A DNA stretch of 64,000 nt, from NCBI RefSeq assembly GCF_000003605.2, contig NW_003122440.1, positions 112,599 through 176,598 on the forward strand, read 5' to 3'. The notes beneath the pieces were generated by a model. The model worked only from the letters and a program-made list of their open reading frames with translations, was not told where the DNA came from and searched no databases. Of this stretch, positions 11,932 through 25,765 are shown piece after piece (position 1 is the first letter of the stretch; every line of letters starts with the position of its first letter). A program made the translations under genes and the position numbers. This stretch comes from Saccoglossus kowalevskii (taxonomy: Eukaryota; Hemichordata; Enteropneusta; Harrimaniidae).

Positions 11932-14420
11932 GCCGGCATGCATGGTTACCACCAGATTAGTAGTAATCATCGCATACTGCTAGGATTGATACACAACAGT
12001 AAACTGATCTCGATCAGTTGTTATACTATTTTTCGTTTTCTTCCTTTCCACTGTAAAATCACTATTCGAATTTATGTTTTAATAGAAAATACATAACTAG
12101 AACAACATTAATTGGAATCTGCTGTTTAGTTACAACTTACCACTGTCACCTGACTTACATTAAATCACATTCGAATTTGCCTTATACATGAAACAGGCCA
12201 ATAGCCGTATGTTTCAATTATTAATTCATAGCAAGTGAGGAAGGATGAAAAATGATTTAGTGGAACCAGGAAGTTGCCAAATTCAATTCGAATAAATAAA
12301 TAAGGGTAATTGTTTATTACTTTAAAGAGATAGGACTGGCATGCTAAGTAGCTTTGAACTTCTCACAAACGCAAGTCTCAACTAACATGAATTAATCTAA
12401 GTAAAAATCAAAGCATTTTCTGAGAGCAGCTCTTGCAAGTATTTTTAAGCTAGATGTAAATGCTACTCGAGGTCACGACTCTTATGTCAGTGGGGCAGCA
12501 AAACCCGTCACTGTTGAACACAATTGGACGCATCTTTTTGACAAGGACCTCCATTCTTCAACAAAATAGAGGAATAACAATCGATTAATCCCTATACAAT
12601 TGTATATACTCATTGACAGAAAATGTGTTACAACAGTTGTGTTATCTAAAAAACTAAGTAGAACACCAGCTTATTAAATAACTGGACATCAATAATATTT
12701 AGCAACAAAGGACGTATATTTGAGAAACCTTTCATTCTCAGCTGTTACATTGGTCTGTTTTTGTGAATACATCTACAACTAGTTATTTTTTTCACAAACA
12801 AACAAATTATTTTTAACCAATTTGCGTGTCGTTACCAGGTCTGACAATGGTCCAGGTGAATGTGTCCCCAATTTAGGTCAGAATTAGGCATTTCCTGCTT
12901 TCAAACTACTAAGTTAAAAATGACTTAACATTCAGAAGTTGTATAATAACCTTATGTACAAATATAGTAATTATGATCCACAGATAATTCATAACGCCTC
13001 AATGTTGCCTGTCTGTTGTAAACCACAGGTTTGCCACATAGGCTAGTCACTCGTTATAATATATGTCAAATGCAACATAGGATGGGACCATTGTTCTCAA
13101 AATACCAGGCACCACTGCCGGGCGATATGTCGTGAGGTCTATAATTATAAAATCCGTTCCTAATGATTTGCCTACCATTGTAATATGTGTCTGTCGTTTT
13201 GTGTTCTTGTATTTGTAAATTGTTTGACAGTTAATCAATTAGTTATCAAAAACAGTTCAAATCGGTCATGGTCCAAGTAAATCAAGGAGCTATTAATTTA
13301 AAAATCAACTATAGCATGGTTTTCATTAAAATGCCAGGAAGTCACATATACTAAGACGAATTTCTGTTATATAGTGAAATGTTCCAGTGTAGTGTAAATA
13401 CAAACACATAATATCCAACAAGAATAAACATTTCAAGCAAAGAGATTTTATTTGAATTTACGACGTTGATTTCAACCTAATCCGATGACCTGTCACTAAA
13501 TCAAATGCACACACATCATTTAGAAATAACAGAACACTACGATAAACACTTTACCTTTTCCGACATTGTGGAATTCTTTACTTTTTTGAAAGAAAAAAAT
13601 AAAATTACCCCATTTCGGCTAAAACTTTTTGAAATGTGCTAGGAAAAAAATACGATTGAATGTATTGCATATTGAAACCAGTAATTTGTATATTAATTTT
13701 TGATCACATGTGAACATTTGAAAATCTATAGTTTCACTATTCTCCTCATTTTTTCATAGTTAACATCTTGAGATATGATACATTCTGTCAGAAAATAGAA
13801 TGCTTAATTATGTTAATTAAAATTTGCATGGGAACCCATTACTTAGATCATTTTCCAGAACCAACTTAAATAAATTGAAAAATGTAGTCATAAAATACCA
13901 GAAGCATTATTGCGTGGAAGATGTACTTAGCAGTTGATTACAGTATTCATCACCAACTTGAGTCAAACACTAAATATTAACTGAACAATGACCGCCATGA
14001 TCGTCATCATGGTCGTAGCAAATCTGCAAGGAAATTTGCAATTAAAAATACTTGTTCTAGGAAATGATTTGAGTACAATGAGCAGTAGGCCATATGTAGT
14101 GAACAGTCTGTTTTAACGATAACGTGTAATCTGGGAAAGTAATATTTCTGAATGACTCCAATTTAGAAACGCATTCAATATAAAATGTCAGAATGCATAA
14201 TATGACATAGATCTAGTTCATATACGTATATGCTTGACACATACTCACAGTTACAAACAAGTATTTGATTGAAATATTTTAAGATATCTGCTCAGAATGA
14301 TCTTGGAATCAAAAGAGCACAGTATTAGTGCCAGTTCATTGTTAACGAATAGATATTAGCGATGTTCTCTATAAGGACATACAATATATGTCCCCCTTTT
14401 CATATATGTTAATTGCAAAA

Positions 14421-14610
14421 AACTCGTTTCGGTTGAAATAATTAATTGGCCTAATTAATCCCGGCGCCTTTGTTAACCTCATTGGAAGGATATTAATTGT
14501 TTAATTTGGCTCTATTCCAGAAATTGATTCAGTAAACTATGACATATGCTTCAGTTATCTTCTCCTAATGAGACACGCAGCTCATTGAGATGAGATTTTA
14601 ATTGCATTCA
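14421..14610. promoter_or_regulatory. Homeobox/SOX-site-rich stretch, possible enhancer
   Basis: The sequence holds a cluster of TAATTA/TTAATT cores, including a perfect 7-bp inverted repeat ATTAATT-GGCCT-AATTAAT at 14441-14459. It also has a SOX-like CCTTTGTT near 14467 and a CATTGG. Unlike its neighbours it is not simple AT repeat. The look resembles conserved non-coding elements, but conservation cannot be judged from one sequence. Confidence 0.25.
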
Positions 14611-14619
14611 TAATCATAA

Positions 14620-17590
14620 CACAGACCGTTATAGCTACATAATGGTACTTGCTGAAAAAGTGATTTGTATACATTGGCATATACCGTATTTAATGGTTTA
14701 GCACTGATATCGGAAAAGATACAATTACACTTAACACCCGTTTCTGTTTGACCACAGAATATCCAAAACGAAGTCCAAAATACATTCTTTCAGACTGCGT
14801 GTCTAATATTATGCGTATGATTAGCTTCTTCACTAAGACCAGTGCAACCAATCGATGGCTTCATGGTATGTAAATCAGTTCTACTATATAGAAAATCAGT
14901 GATGCGTAATTGCTAAAAATACATAACCGGGAGTCGTCACTCCCGTGCTAACTCTTAATATAAATTACGAACCAGCTTTCATGGCTATTCATTCATCTAG
15001 AGGAGCTATTATCCAATCCACTATGTCCTACTTTCAATAATTTATCCCACCCACATCAATTTGCAGTTTAAGAGACATGATAAAAAGTAACACTTTGATA
15101 TTTTCAATATATTGTGCCTATCAGTAACAATGCAGTCAGCACAAGACGGGTGGAAATATAATATGATGCATTTCTGGGGTCATCAGGATTTAAAAAAAAA
15201 CTCTTGGCGCCTAACTGTTTACGAGGTTTTGAGATGCAATTAGGCATGACAAATGAGATAGGGCAAAGAGCTCGTACGTTTCTCCCGAAATGTCTTCATT
15301 ACTTAGTAATTAAGTATAGTAGAAATGTGATATTTCGTGGCTATATGTGGAATTATAATATTCCTCTCTGATTCTGTCTCGTGTTTAAATTCCAAAAGTA
15401 CTTCAAGTACTTTCTTGAGAGAAATATCATTAAGTAATGATATGATTTAATCAATGTACATATACGATCTGAGAGTCTCTTCACGAAGACGCCGATGAAA
15501 ATGTAACTGGAGGATGTACATCCCACAGTCAAGCGTGTATCCAATTTCATCCAATCCATATAGCTCATCTATACGCCGTGAATTCTCGCGTGTACCTTAC
15601 TAAAGTCAACAAATTACTTACATTAAACAAGGCTTTCGGCGTCGTTGTATATCCCATACTTAGCTTGCCGTTTTGTGACATCTTTCATTATCTTTGACAT
15701 TAACGGGCACTTCAAGCTCCCTTTAGTTCGTACATATACATGTCCATCCCACTCATGATCATCAAATTGGAACGATACAGGCATGTTACACACTCATGGA
15801 TACAGACTCATTGCCATGTTTAATTTAATTCATGCTTGACCATATTCCCAGCTGCTTAAATCTGTTCTGGGAATAACATTCCGGTTTTCTGTGTATAGCA
15901 ACAGAAGCATGTTTTCGATAACTATACGAGCTGGAAGCGTTTGGCTTTTTTAAATATTACTTTTTATATTGCTGTGTGTGTGAGTAACCACGATATTACT
16001 TTATATTATTTGATACTTTGTCCATTGTTTTCTGTAATGAGGAGAATTAATCTTATAAAAGGAAGTGTAATAAAACAAAAGCTATTTTACCGGGCTTCCT
16101 TTACCAATAACATCGTCTATATGTGATTAGTTAGTTCATGAAACACACTGTGTTGCCTAGTTACATATTGTAATTCCCAATTTCCGTTTATGTTCTAAGG
16201 CTTAAAACACAAACTTCTAATGTAACTGCGGCTTTAAATGCATATTTCAATGGCTGCTTTAAAATAGAAAGAAAATATTCAACGCGAATGCAAAGATTAC
16301 GGTGCCTCAACGACAATGCACACAGTTACACCGATACAATTGCAACATCACGTTTGCGTGCCGACGGAATTATAAATGAAGGGATATCGCAATTTGTTAA
16401 TATTTTTGTGAAGGTTATTTTCTTTTTTGTCATTCCTCTAAAACTGAATATTAAACAGTTATTGACCTCGTCTGCGACCGATCATGGCCAATAATGGCCA
16501 CGTAGAGAAGACAATTCTTGATATTCGCCGAAGCCAAAGACAATAACTGTTATTATCCCCAAATTAGCCCCAGTGAAGAAACGCACAGGGGAGTGTCATC
16601 TACTATTTTATCTTCTGCAACAATCTAAGTGTTCTTTATATTATGATCATGAACACAAAATGACGCCAATATAAATATTTATCAAACCATCACGTGACCG
16701 CTTCTGACCAATAACGCTGACTGTCTCATACTTGAATAATAATAATAATAATAATTATTCGATGCGCCATTATGTGCCTCTCTTATTTGGAGTTAAAATG
16801 CTTTTTTTTAAGAATATTATATTTGTGTTTCATGAACAAGATTTACCAATTAATGTTCTCTCTCCGTTGTTCACCAGTACACTCCTTCCTAAGCACGTCT
16901 GGGGAGGCTGGAGTGTCGTATGGCAACACTTAAGGCAAACGGTTCGGGGCTTTTACAACTATTACAACTATAATTTATTTTTAAACCGAAAGCTTGAGAT
17001 GCCAGAAAGCAAAATGTATTTTAGGTATTCATAAGTGAATAATTATAATAATTCTTCGAGAAAAATCGAAGCGTGTCGTCACATGAAAGGTTCATTATTC
17101 GAATACAAAAAAAAATGTATCACAATAAACCAACAACGCTCTGCGGGCACTCCTTTCCTGCATCCAAAATTGGATTTCGAGAAAGCCAAGGTATGATGTC
17201 ATGAAATATAAAATAAGCTGAAAAATAGTGACAACATCTTCCGGCGCGTTCGTGCACGACTTGTTCGTGGTCATATCGTTCTCAACGTTGATGCAGAATT
17301 TCGCATAAACTAAGGTCGTTTTGCACGTAATAAATGTCACGTCAGAGGTGCATAATCCATTATATTTGTACGGCAGCTAACAGCAGCAGGTGTGCTTTAT
17401 CTGTGTGGCCTTTGGTTCACTGTGACGCCACATATAATGTTTATACGTAAACTCAAAGTTTCTGTTTTATTTTCGTTTAATCTTTGTTGCATCATCAGAC
17501 TGATAAAGATTAAAAAGTTGTCATGGTTGTTAAATGGTTGCCATGTATCATGTCAATATTGGCATACCGGAATACTATTGCAAGAATCTT
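14620..17590. other. AT-rich non-coding DNA
   Basis: No gene is recognised. It contains a (AAT)n microsatellite at 16734-16755. A 100-codon frame at 16732-17034 begins in that repeat and has no known domain. Confidence 0.5.
16734..16755. repeat. (AAT)n microsatellite
   Basis: About seven AAT units form a short trinucleotide tract. Confidence 0.9.
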
Positions 17591-17594
17591 CATT

Positions 17595-17850
17595 TAGCAT
17601 TTAGATTCTGTGTATTTGCATATTATGGGTTAAATGAATTTGCATGACGTTTAGCTTATTTTCTGGAACAGGGAATGACATTGCTGGACAAATCACTTGA
17701 TACGATTTCGACTCTATTACTAATGAGAATTAGCGTTTATTGTATCTGACATTGACGTATGTGAGAACATATTGCCACAATTAGATAATCTTTATAATTA
17801 GCTTTCCAATTATTTGCATCATAATCATTCACTCATCTCCATAATGCAAC
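17595..17850. promoter_or_regulatory. POU/homeobox-site-rich stretch, possible enhancer
   Basis: Several TTTGCAT or ATTTGCAT octamer-type cores (near 17612, 17638 and 17812) are mixed with AATTAG/TAATTAG homeobox cores and ATTAGCGTTTATT. The texture is information-rich and lacks simple repeats. Regulatory function is inference. Confidence 0.22.
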
Positions 17851-19159
17851 TATTGCATATATTCTCGATGAGTCGTGCGGTATGATTTGTTATATTATTT
17901 CTATTATCACAACAACCATTCACATCTACAAAGCACAGATCGTCATGAAAGAAACATCTCACCATGTTTGTCTCGAATACCTATAAATTCAACACTATAG
18001 TTGCACTAGATTATGACATGTATGTGTTATGTGCTTTCTATCAAGCGGCCATGCCGGCTTATTTGAGCAAACGGGATTTATTCAATTCGATATTGGAATT
18101 TTATTTATTTATTGATTGATCGATCGACGTCGTTTTAAATTAATATCATCACATGTCACTGCCGTCACAGATTTGATGCGCTTCATTGCAAGGTATCATA
18201 TTCATAGTGTTCACTCCTGGAGAGTATATTTGAAGTTGTGCCGGTGTCAATAAACAATATAGTTTTAATAACGAAGAAAAAGGGGTTTTGAAAACGCTCG
18301 GGAATATCAGTCCCCGTATATTATGAAAAACACGCAGTCTAAAAGCTGTCTTTATTTCACTTGAATAAATCTCAATGTATGTATTTGTATAGTATTTTTA
18401 GATGTTTAAATGCAACGCAAGACGTTTTATATTCAGATCTTGCTAGTCGATGATATTGTTCAAGTGTTATTCATGCGTGCAAAGGCCTGTGACGGGTGGG
18501 TCGATATTTCACTTAAAAACGACGATGTGACTACTTGAGATTATGTTTAATACATGTTCTTGTGTAAATCCTGTGAATTCAATATATATTAAATGGAACG
18601 TGTCAAATCTCCGACGACCGATCCAAGTGTGTTAAATGGTTTACATACACCATTCAGTCCACCATCAGAAATGAACGGTACATGGTACGCAACTTCATAT
18701 ACCTGAATTTCAGTTACTAATAATTCACAACTCTTGTTGTCATAATTGGTGATTTCACCTTCCAGCGACACTACTGCCGGCTGGTTGTACTCATTCGTAA
18801 CACATACCTTATCATTTGTTCTCTGTCCCGTCTTCAACAGATTTTACATAAATAACTTAGTGGTTAATTTATCATTCGGATATTCAAATCATGTACATCC
18901 GACAAGATACCTCTATCCGCACAGATGTGCATTCTTTTCAGACATATTAAACTGAATTTGAATTGCCAAAAATATTCAAGATTGAAATTTACGGATCCAA
19001 TTCCCTTGTTATTGTTCTTTTGTTTGACAATTGATCTCTGTCTACTTAATTAACCGCATATGGTTATTAATATTATTCCCAACCACTAAGGCTTGAAACA
19101 CGCTATCTAACATAACACAACACATTCTATTCAGGTGACAACAACAACAATCTCAACAT

Positions 19160-19184
19160 AAAAAAAAAAAAAAAAAAAAAAAAA
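19160..19184 (+). repeat. A25 run, possible retroposon tail
   Basis: Twenty-five A follow an ACAACAACAACA stretch. Just downstream at 19204-19214 lies GGTTCAAATCC, a tRNA B-box-like sequence. This suggests an old tRNA-related retroposon nearby, but no full element is visible. Confidence 0.5.
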
Positions 19185-19294
19185 TGAGCTAACGCATGTC
19201 ATGGTTCAAATCCGGGCGGTAAGTACCTGTTGCTCTGAGGTTAGCTGTTTTTGATAGATTCAGCTTCGCATATTACATAATTATATCCTTCGTA

Positions 19295-19302
19295 TGACGT
19301 CA
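19295..19302. promoter_or_regulatory. CRE palindrome, site 3
   Basis: Perfect TGACGTCA within the ten-base palindrome ATGACGTCAT, about 410 bp before the strong RFX site at 19711. Confidence 0.42.
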
Positions 19303-19710
19303 TATCGAAGAAGAAGTGGTCATCGCATATACGTCAATGTGGCGTAGGAGTGATTATTTTATATTAATTTTACTTTTAGTGAAATATTCAGACAAATCAG
19401 TTATTCAGGCGATACACTCACATTTGATTATTTGACCCAGTGGGGCATAATGTCAGAAGAACTGCAAAAAAATAGCTAATGTGAAGTACTCACTAGGTTA
19501 CTTAAACGCTAATAATTTGCGTAATGTGTTTTATTCTATGGGTGTAGGTATTTTATGCAGCGTCGACTTTGCTGAATTCATTGCAATGAAATGGACAACG
19601 CGACCAGTATCAGTTGCTTTTATGAACACAACTTTGCCTTGTGCATTCAACAAATTCTACACCTTGTTTGTATTTGTCGCATCGTAAAAGCATATTTTTA
19701 CAGTGATTAT

Positions 19711-19724
19711 GTCTCCATGGCAAC
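19711..19724. promoter_or_regulatory. RFX X-box, strong match
   Basis: GTCTCCATGGCAAC is the exact reverse complement of the classical X-box form GTTGCCATGGAGAC. It contains both half-sites around the central CCATGG. RFX factors use such sites in ciliated and sensory cells and in neuronal enhancers. A specific 14-base match is very unlikely by chance in 64 kb, although the X-box family is degenerate. Confidence 0.6.
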
Positions 19725-22700
19725 TTGTGGTTAAATGACATGAAAATCCTTTTCGAGGATAGCAACTGGAGTCGGCGGTTAGCAACCAGTGTTTATCGTT
19801 TACTCTCTCAATGTGGTGAAGTGGTACGGAATAGTTTACGCCTTCTGGTCACTGTGTATTACAAATATTAGGTAAATATTAGGTAAATAAAAAATACAAA
19901 TAATGTTATCCAAAACAGGCTATGCTATCCATTCAGTTTGTATTAATCTTACAAAGATAATAGTATTAACTGTGAAGTTTATCACGTGATTCTCTGTTTG
20001 GATACATTTCCAGTGTAGATCCGATTGCAAAAGATGATTAAAGGATGGGACGATTAAAGAGAAGCATCGTTTACCGTTGCTATGCACTAGTGTACGTTGC
20101 TATGTTCAAGAGGCAGGTTAGATATAAGTTCTTGATCGTGTAATGTGTATACGATATTACGCAGATATACTTGATTGCCAAGTACATAACTATGATACCA
20201 ATATGTTTAACATACAGACCAACTTACTTATTCAGTACACAGACGAATGTGCGTACGAGTCTGCTGCAGCAGACGTTTTTAATTTCCGCAGTTATTTGAC
20301 ATCAGAAGTCAGGAGGAATACATACATACATATATATGTTATCTACTGCGTAGTTTTTGTTTTTCGTTTTGTATTATAGCCTATAGATGTTTGCTGATGG
20401 TGTGGTAATTTACTACTGGTAGCTTTAATTTGACCTTTCCCGTGACAGGAAATGCAATTTATCATATTTACCTTGAACGTGTATTAAGTTGTTAACATGT
20501 CTATACCAATCATAAAAAAAATCATGATACGAATATTATGTTGACAACAATTGTTTTGTTGAATTCCAGTACGCGGAACGTGCTCTCCGAATAATGACTA
20601 TACAGCCTGTGCTTACTTTTGGCCTTGAACCACTCAAAACAAACAGGTTGTCGAAGATGACTAATCAACATTAGCGGTAGCAAGGCATCATCCGAATAAA
20701 TTTTAAGCAGGTGAAATGTGTCTATCCCATCTAGCAACACGTCGATAAATTGACAAAAACGTATATTGTGTATATAGGTTCCGACAGGCTTGAATTTTAC
20801 TGGAGACAAGGCGCAGCGGGCGAAATGAAACGGCTGTTCAGATATAGGCCACTGGTTTTTAATTATATAAAAACGGGATTATCTCGTTTTAACAATGTAG
20901 CCGTTGTGTTTGTTTTTCATTCAAATGGTCTGTTTGTTTGTAGTTGGAAAAGAGCAGAGAGTATGTACCCATCGAACTCGATGTATATCTAAAAATAAGT
21001 TGATCATGAAGCGTTTGAGATTTTGCTAACAAGGGTCGCCAGCCGTTTGGACTAACATACAAAATAAATATATTTATTTAGTTGTTTGTTCTCTATTAGC
21101 TTTAATATTACCGAACCAGAAACTGTAATTGTAAAAGTTGATTCATTTGTTGATGTGTCAGTATTAATGTCACGACAAAAGTATTACACACATCCATTTT
21201 CCCGGACGAAATCCTGTCCTCCCATCCTTGTCAAGTAGCAGCATCTCGTAGATGTTGTCAATCATGCCAACGCGTATGAACTATACATCCAGTTTTGTCC
21301 CAATGATGAGAGATAATAATAACCCTACCCTACGGTGACGTTACTTAATAATTATTCAAATATCTTATTATGAATTGTCATGTGAGAGATGATTTTTTTC
21401 ATATACGTTTGCAAAGCAAAATATGAGATGTATGAGAAAGATACCACTTCCCGTTCAGCCAAATAAATAAGGAAACGAACAATTGGAATACCAATATACA
21501 AATAGCATCCAATTTAACTATCAACTGAATAAAAAGATTGTTTCGAATACCCAATGTTTCGGATTATCACGTGTAATAAGGTAATAAAAATGCTCATTCA
21601 ATATACACTGGTATAGAACCAACAGTATTAAACGACATAGTGTCAACAGGCACAACATGTTTTCTAGTTAATGAAACGCTTAAATAATGATCCAGCGCTT
21701 GACACAACTGAGCCAAATAGCAGCTTTGAATTATTAATGCAACGATTTAAATATAGTACATCACATGTTGTACTAAAATTTCGTGATTGGAGACGTGTGT
21801 CCTAGGGCAATATTCGTACGGAATAACCAGTGTCAATGGGGATATCAATTATATATTGACGTCTTCAAGTAGTTGCTTTTGCAATTTTAATTGACAGAGA
21901 TTGCTGTTTCTTGTCGGTATATATATAGACTAATTATAGCAGTAATTCCTGGTGTTGTCACTTTATCAAGTGCTTGGAATACTAGTGAAAGTTGATGTCG
22001 TAATCAGTAAAACATTGGTCGTCACAAAAGGCTTTTTGTCAGGGGACTTCCTAGTTTCTAAAATATTACTCATTTATTATACATTTATTATATATATATA
22101 CTGTTTTCTTATAATAAATAGAATCAAATTGCTGAGACACAATTGGTCGGGCAGTTTGTAAATACAATGCTTTTTTCGTATTTGACGAGCTGATTTACAG
22201 AGATTGACGTTCTATTAGCTTATAATGATTGCCATGCTATATTAAAACTAATCACTTAATATTGTAATAATGGGCAACACATACTTTACTTGTGAATTTA
22301 AAACATTTATGAGGATCTTGTCAATGTCTTGGCATTTTGTCAATGGGTCACATGGTAAAGTAATCTCTCCATTATCTCGCATGGGGACAATAATGTGTCA
22401 TGATCTGCAGGGTACTTATGATTGGAATAAATTATTGAAAAATTCTCATTTTGTTTAATAGCTTTTCAAGGAGATATGGAAATATAAATCTCTCTTTCTT
22501 TATATGAAAAGTATGCTCCAATTGACAATTTGTTTTGAAAAGTATAATGCTGTTGACATTTTTCAAACGTCAACGTCAACGTTATTAAAAAGTGTTTTAT
22601 TAAAAAGTTTTAGGAAATACATGCAAGTTTCCGTTAGGTTAATAGATACACGACGACATATTGATGGATGTATTCTCGCACAAAAAACAACTATTAATAT

Positions 22701-23799
22701 ATACAATTATTTTAAAATAATGTCGACATTGGAATGTGTGGATGATTCGGACACATGGCTAATTGACAATTTATTAAAATAATACTACCAGAACAATATA
22801 CAGTTGTCTGTACAAATAATCCGCTGTACAACAATATAACAGACATTATATCGTCGTACAAATATGGCAATGTAATAACATAAAATGAATAGCGGGTAGG
22901 GTCTCAAATTACACTTCACACGTCACTGACTCCTGCTCGTTAAACTCAAAGTATACAACAAGGCGAATCTATTGAAACACATATTTAGCATACGTTGCAC
23001 ATGAGTGCAACACATTTCCACTGTTAATAACTTTCACAAGCCCATTTCTCTGTATAATATCACAATCTAGTCCAATTATTATTGCTCGCAGTAAATGTGT
23101 CGGAGCACATCGCCTTTACGTTTGTTTGATATTACACACTATCAGAAACGACAAATAACATTCTGTGCATCATATTCGATAAAATCCGCATAACCGAAAT
23201 CTGCCCAGTGCGTGAATGAACATAACCCGTGTACAATACAGTTCAACTTCTCAACCTATATAACCACTGTGACATCATCCGTGTCTAAAACCCAGCGTTT
23301 GAATAAGTTTAATGTTTTCATCATGTTATTTTAAATAATCAGTCATTGGATTCCTTCTCAAACACAGAATTGAATGTTAAATATATTGACTGCCATATTG
23401 TTGGTACAATATGCACAGTTTTGTGTATTTTTCATTATTTTATCATAACTTTCCATTTGATACAGGTCTTAAAAAACGTTTTAGGAAGTTTTTTTTTTAA
23501 AGTGGATCAAAATTGACTTTCGAATGGGTTAATATCACTCGTGGTCAATACAACTTCAAACAGATCGGTAATATTACTGCGGATTCCCGAATAAATCAAT
23601 GTATCCGTGAATTGTTTGCATATTTAACACTGAGTTCTGTATCTGCAAGGTAACGTTAACTAGAATTTTGATAGCGCCAGTCGAAATGTCCGGAAATTTC
23701 GAAGTCACTACTGACTTATCTGAGGTCTTTTTTATTTGTTGTGCTAATTACAAGTATATGTGCATGCTTGTAAGGCAGGGCAGACTGTAATCTGAGTAA

Positions 23800-23860
23800 A
23801 CAGTCGGCTCCGGGAATCGAATTCTTCTTGATGTGAGGCGAACGTTAACTACCTGTTTCG
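23800..23860 (-). mobile_element. Remnant of a tRNA-derived SINE head
   Basis: Read on the minus strand, AGGTAGTTAACGTTCGCC resembles a pol III A box. About 25 bases later comes ATTCGATTCCCGGAGCC, which resembles the B box and 3' side of a tRNA T-arm. Order and spacing fit a degraded tRNA-like promoter of a SINE. There is no CCA end, intact cloverleaf, clear tail or target-site duplication, so it is not a working tRNA gene. Confidence 0.45.
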
Positions 23861-25429
23861 ATGAGGAGGCAACTGGCATATTGTGCTCTCATTTGACGAC
23901 AGCAATTGATAGACAGAATAAAAACTAGCGAGCATTGTATTACACTGTTTCAGTTAATGTGCTGACCGTATGTTATTCTATGTAATATGGTGTTTATGCG
24001 ACGGACGTGCAATCGAATTAAACCTAACTACACGATGTGTATGCGTGCGTCACATAAAATCATTTAAATAAAATGTTAAATATACCCTAAAAAACGATCA
24101 TATAAAATGTTTTAACAAGGTATCCGTGTAGGAGCTTCATCACTGAAAACTGCATCTCATACGCTCGGTATATTGATTTATTAAATAACATGTCACATAA
24201 AATATAAGATATCTCGTAATACAGCATTAAACATGAGGGATCTAAGCTTGTTCTACGTCATCACTCTAAATTATACCCAAACCTACTAGAAAACCTACTA
24301 GAAATGCAAACTGTTCAAATCTAATGTGAACTGTACCTAGTCTTCGTGACGATTCGAACAACACACACCGCATATTGCACACAAATAATACGCACATATT
24401 ATGAATGCTTAAAACCCAGTAAAATACCGTCATCTTATAGTTAGCGCACATTCGATGTATTGATATTACTACGAGTGTTGAAGTGTTTGTTCGTAATCAT
24501 TTCATTGATAATATTCTAGTTCTGATGTTTGACTTCATAGTATATCCTAGTGGCCGCTTTGAACAATGCGTTGAAATAGGTCAATGATTTCACGAACATT
24601 ATTCACTCCACAAATGCATTTACCGTGCTTCAATTGATTCGTTTCTTTTTTACTAACCAAACCTAGGGAATTCCACGTGATTTATTGCAGTAAACTGTTA
24701 ACACAAATGTCTAATCTATGTTCTTTAAATTATCATTGGATTTATTTTTGTTGCATGGAATGTTAAATGAATGTCTTGTCATCGAAGGAATCTGATAATT
24801 ATACATATTCGGTCAATAACGTCATATACCGAACACTTATCCGCGGTTAAATATATACAATTGACAGTTAAGAGGTATCATAAATTATGATCATAAATGA
24901 GTATCATAGAATCGTTTATAAAATATTAATATATTAAATGGTTACCGTTGAATACTCAATTAGAAACAAACGACCATGACCTTTGGGATTAGGAAAGTGA
25001 TAATTGTCACAACTAGGGAAATGGTTTCTAAGTTGAAAACATTTGAATCACTACAATGTACTAATTATACACAAGCTATTGTGTCCCTTGTTTATGATAT
25101 CATAAAAATAGTGGCAGTTCAGAATACCAATTTCCTAATCTTTTGATGATTGAAGTATGTAAGTTTTTCACCAATCTTCGAATGTGCTCTTCGAGTATTT
25201 CTATGCTCAATCTGTCAATGGAAGGGTAGACAAACAATTACATGTACTACATATGAAAATAAGTTGTTGATCGGTCACCAGGTTGAATTTAAAGCTTACT
25301 TTTTCAAGAGATTTATCATTCTTTCTCGATCTCACAAGGGCGAACTTCAAAATACGAGAATGCACACTATCACATCATATTGATAGCTGAAACAACTGCG
25401 TCGTTATAAGTTACCATCATTACTTGTTA
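23861..25429. other. AT-rich non-coding DNA
   Basis: No gene is seen. There is a short tandem pair AACCTACTAGAA at about 24281-24304. Confidence 0.5.
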
Positions 25430-25765
25430 GTTGTCGCGGTCGCCCCAGAAGTGGATGTTCTGATGCGACAGTCAGGAACGAGATTGGAATCTGCGTTGAG
25501 TGTATGACCATGTCTGTTCATGGCTCAGCTGTGCTTTCTGAGCGGTGTCGAAAATGGTCGCCGATTCGTGAGAAGAGGCAGTTAAGAGTCAGCAGAAAAA
25601 ATGATGAGTTGATGAGTGTCTTGTAAAAGACACTTGGTAGGCAATGGAGCGTAACAACTGGGCGAATGAATGCAACGCAGGCAATCGGAGAAACTAATAG
25701 TCGATAAGTGGTACAATTCGCCACTCATAGGTCATGCGAAGCCGTACATAAAGCCGCGAAACAGT
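25430..25765. other. GC-richer island, possible degraded coding or transposon fragment
   Basis: About 340 bp of clearly higher GC than the flanks. One + frame is open from about 25428 to the TAA at 25623, and another from about 25670 to 25810 with a stop-interrupted lead-in. The first contains RGRPRSG, a motif type seen in AT-hooks and in linkers of Tc1/mariner-like transposases, but the following residues do not match a family I know. A small hairpin GTGTCTT/AAGACAC is present near 25616. I cannot assign it. Confidence 0.2.

Larger units (their letters stand above)
10149..14420. other. AT-rich non-coding DNA
   Basis: No gene is recognised, and open frames are all short. It contains the nine-G run at 10616-10624, the quadruplex motif at 11153-11173 and one CRE. 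A short perfect hairpin, CCATGAT/ATCATGG, lies at about 13993-14010. Confidence 0.5.
17851..23790. other. AT-rich non-coding DNA
   Basis: No gene is recognised. Contents include an A25 run, one CRE, one strong RFX site and two CGTTGCTATG direct repeats near 20074-20105. A tandem AATATTAGGTAA pair lies near 19866-19889. Open frames are at most about 95 codons and look random. Confidence 0.5.
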
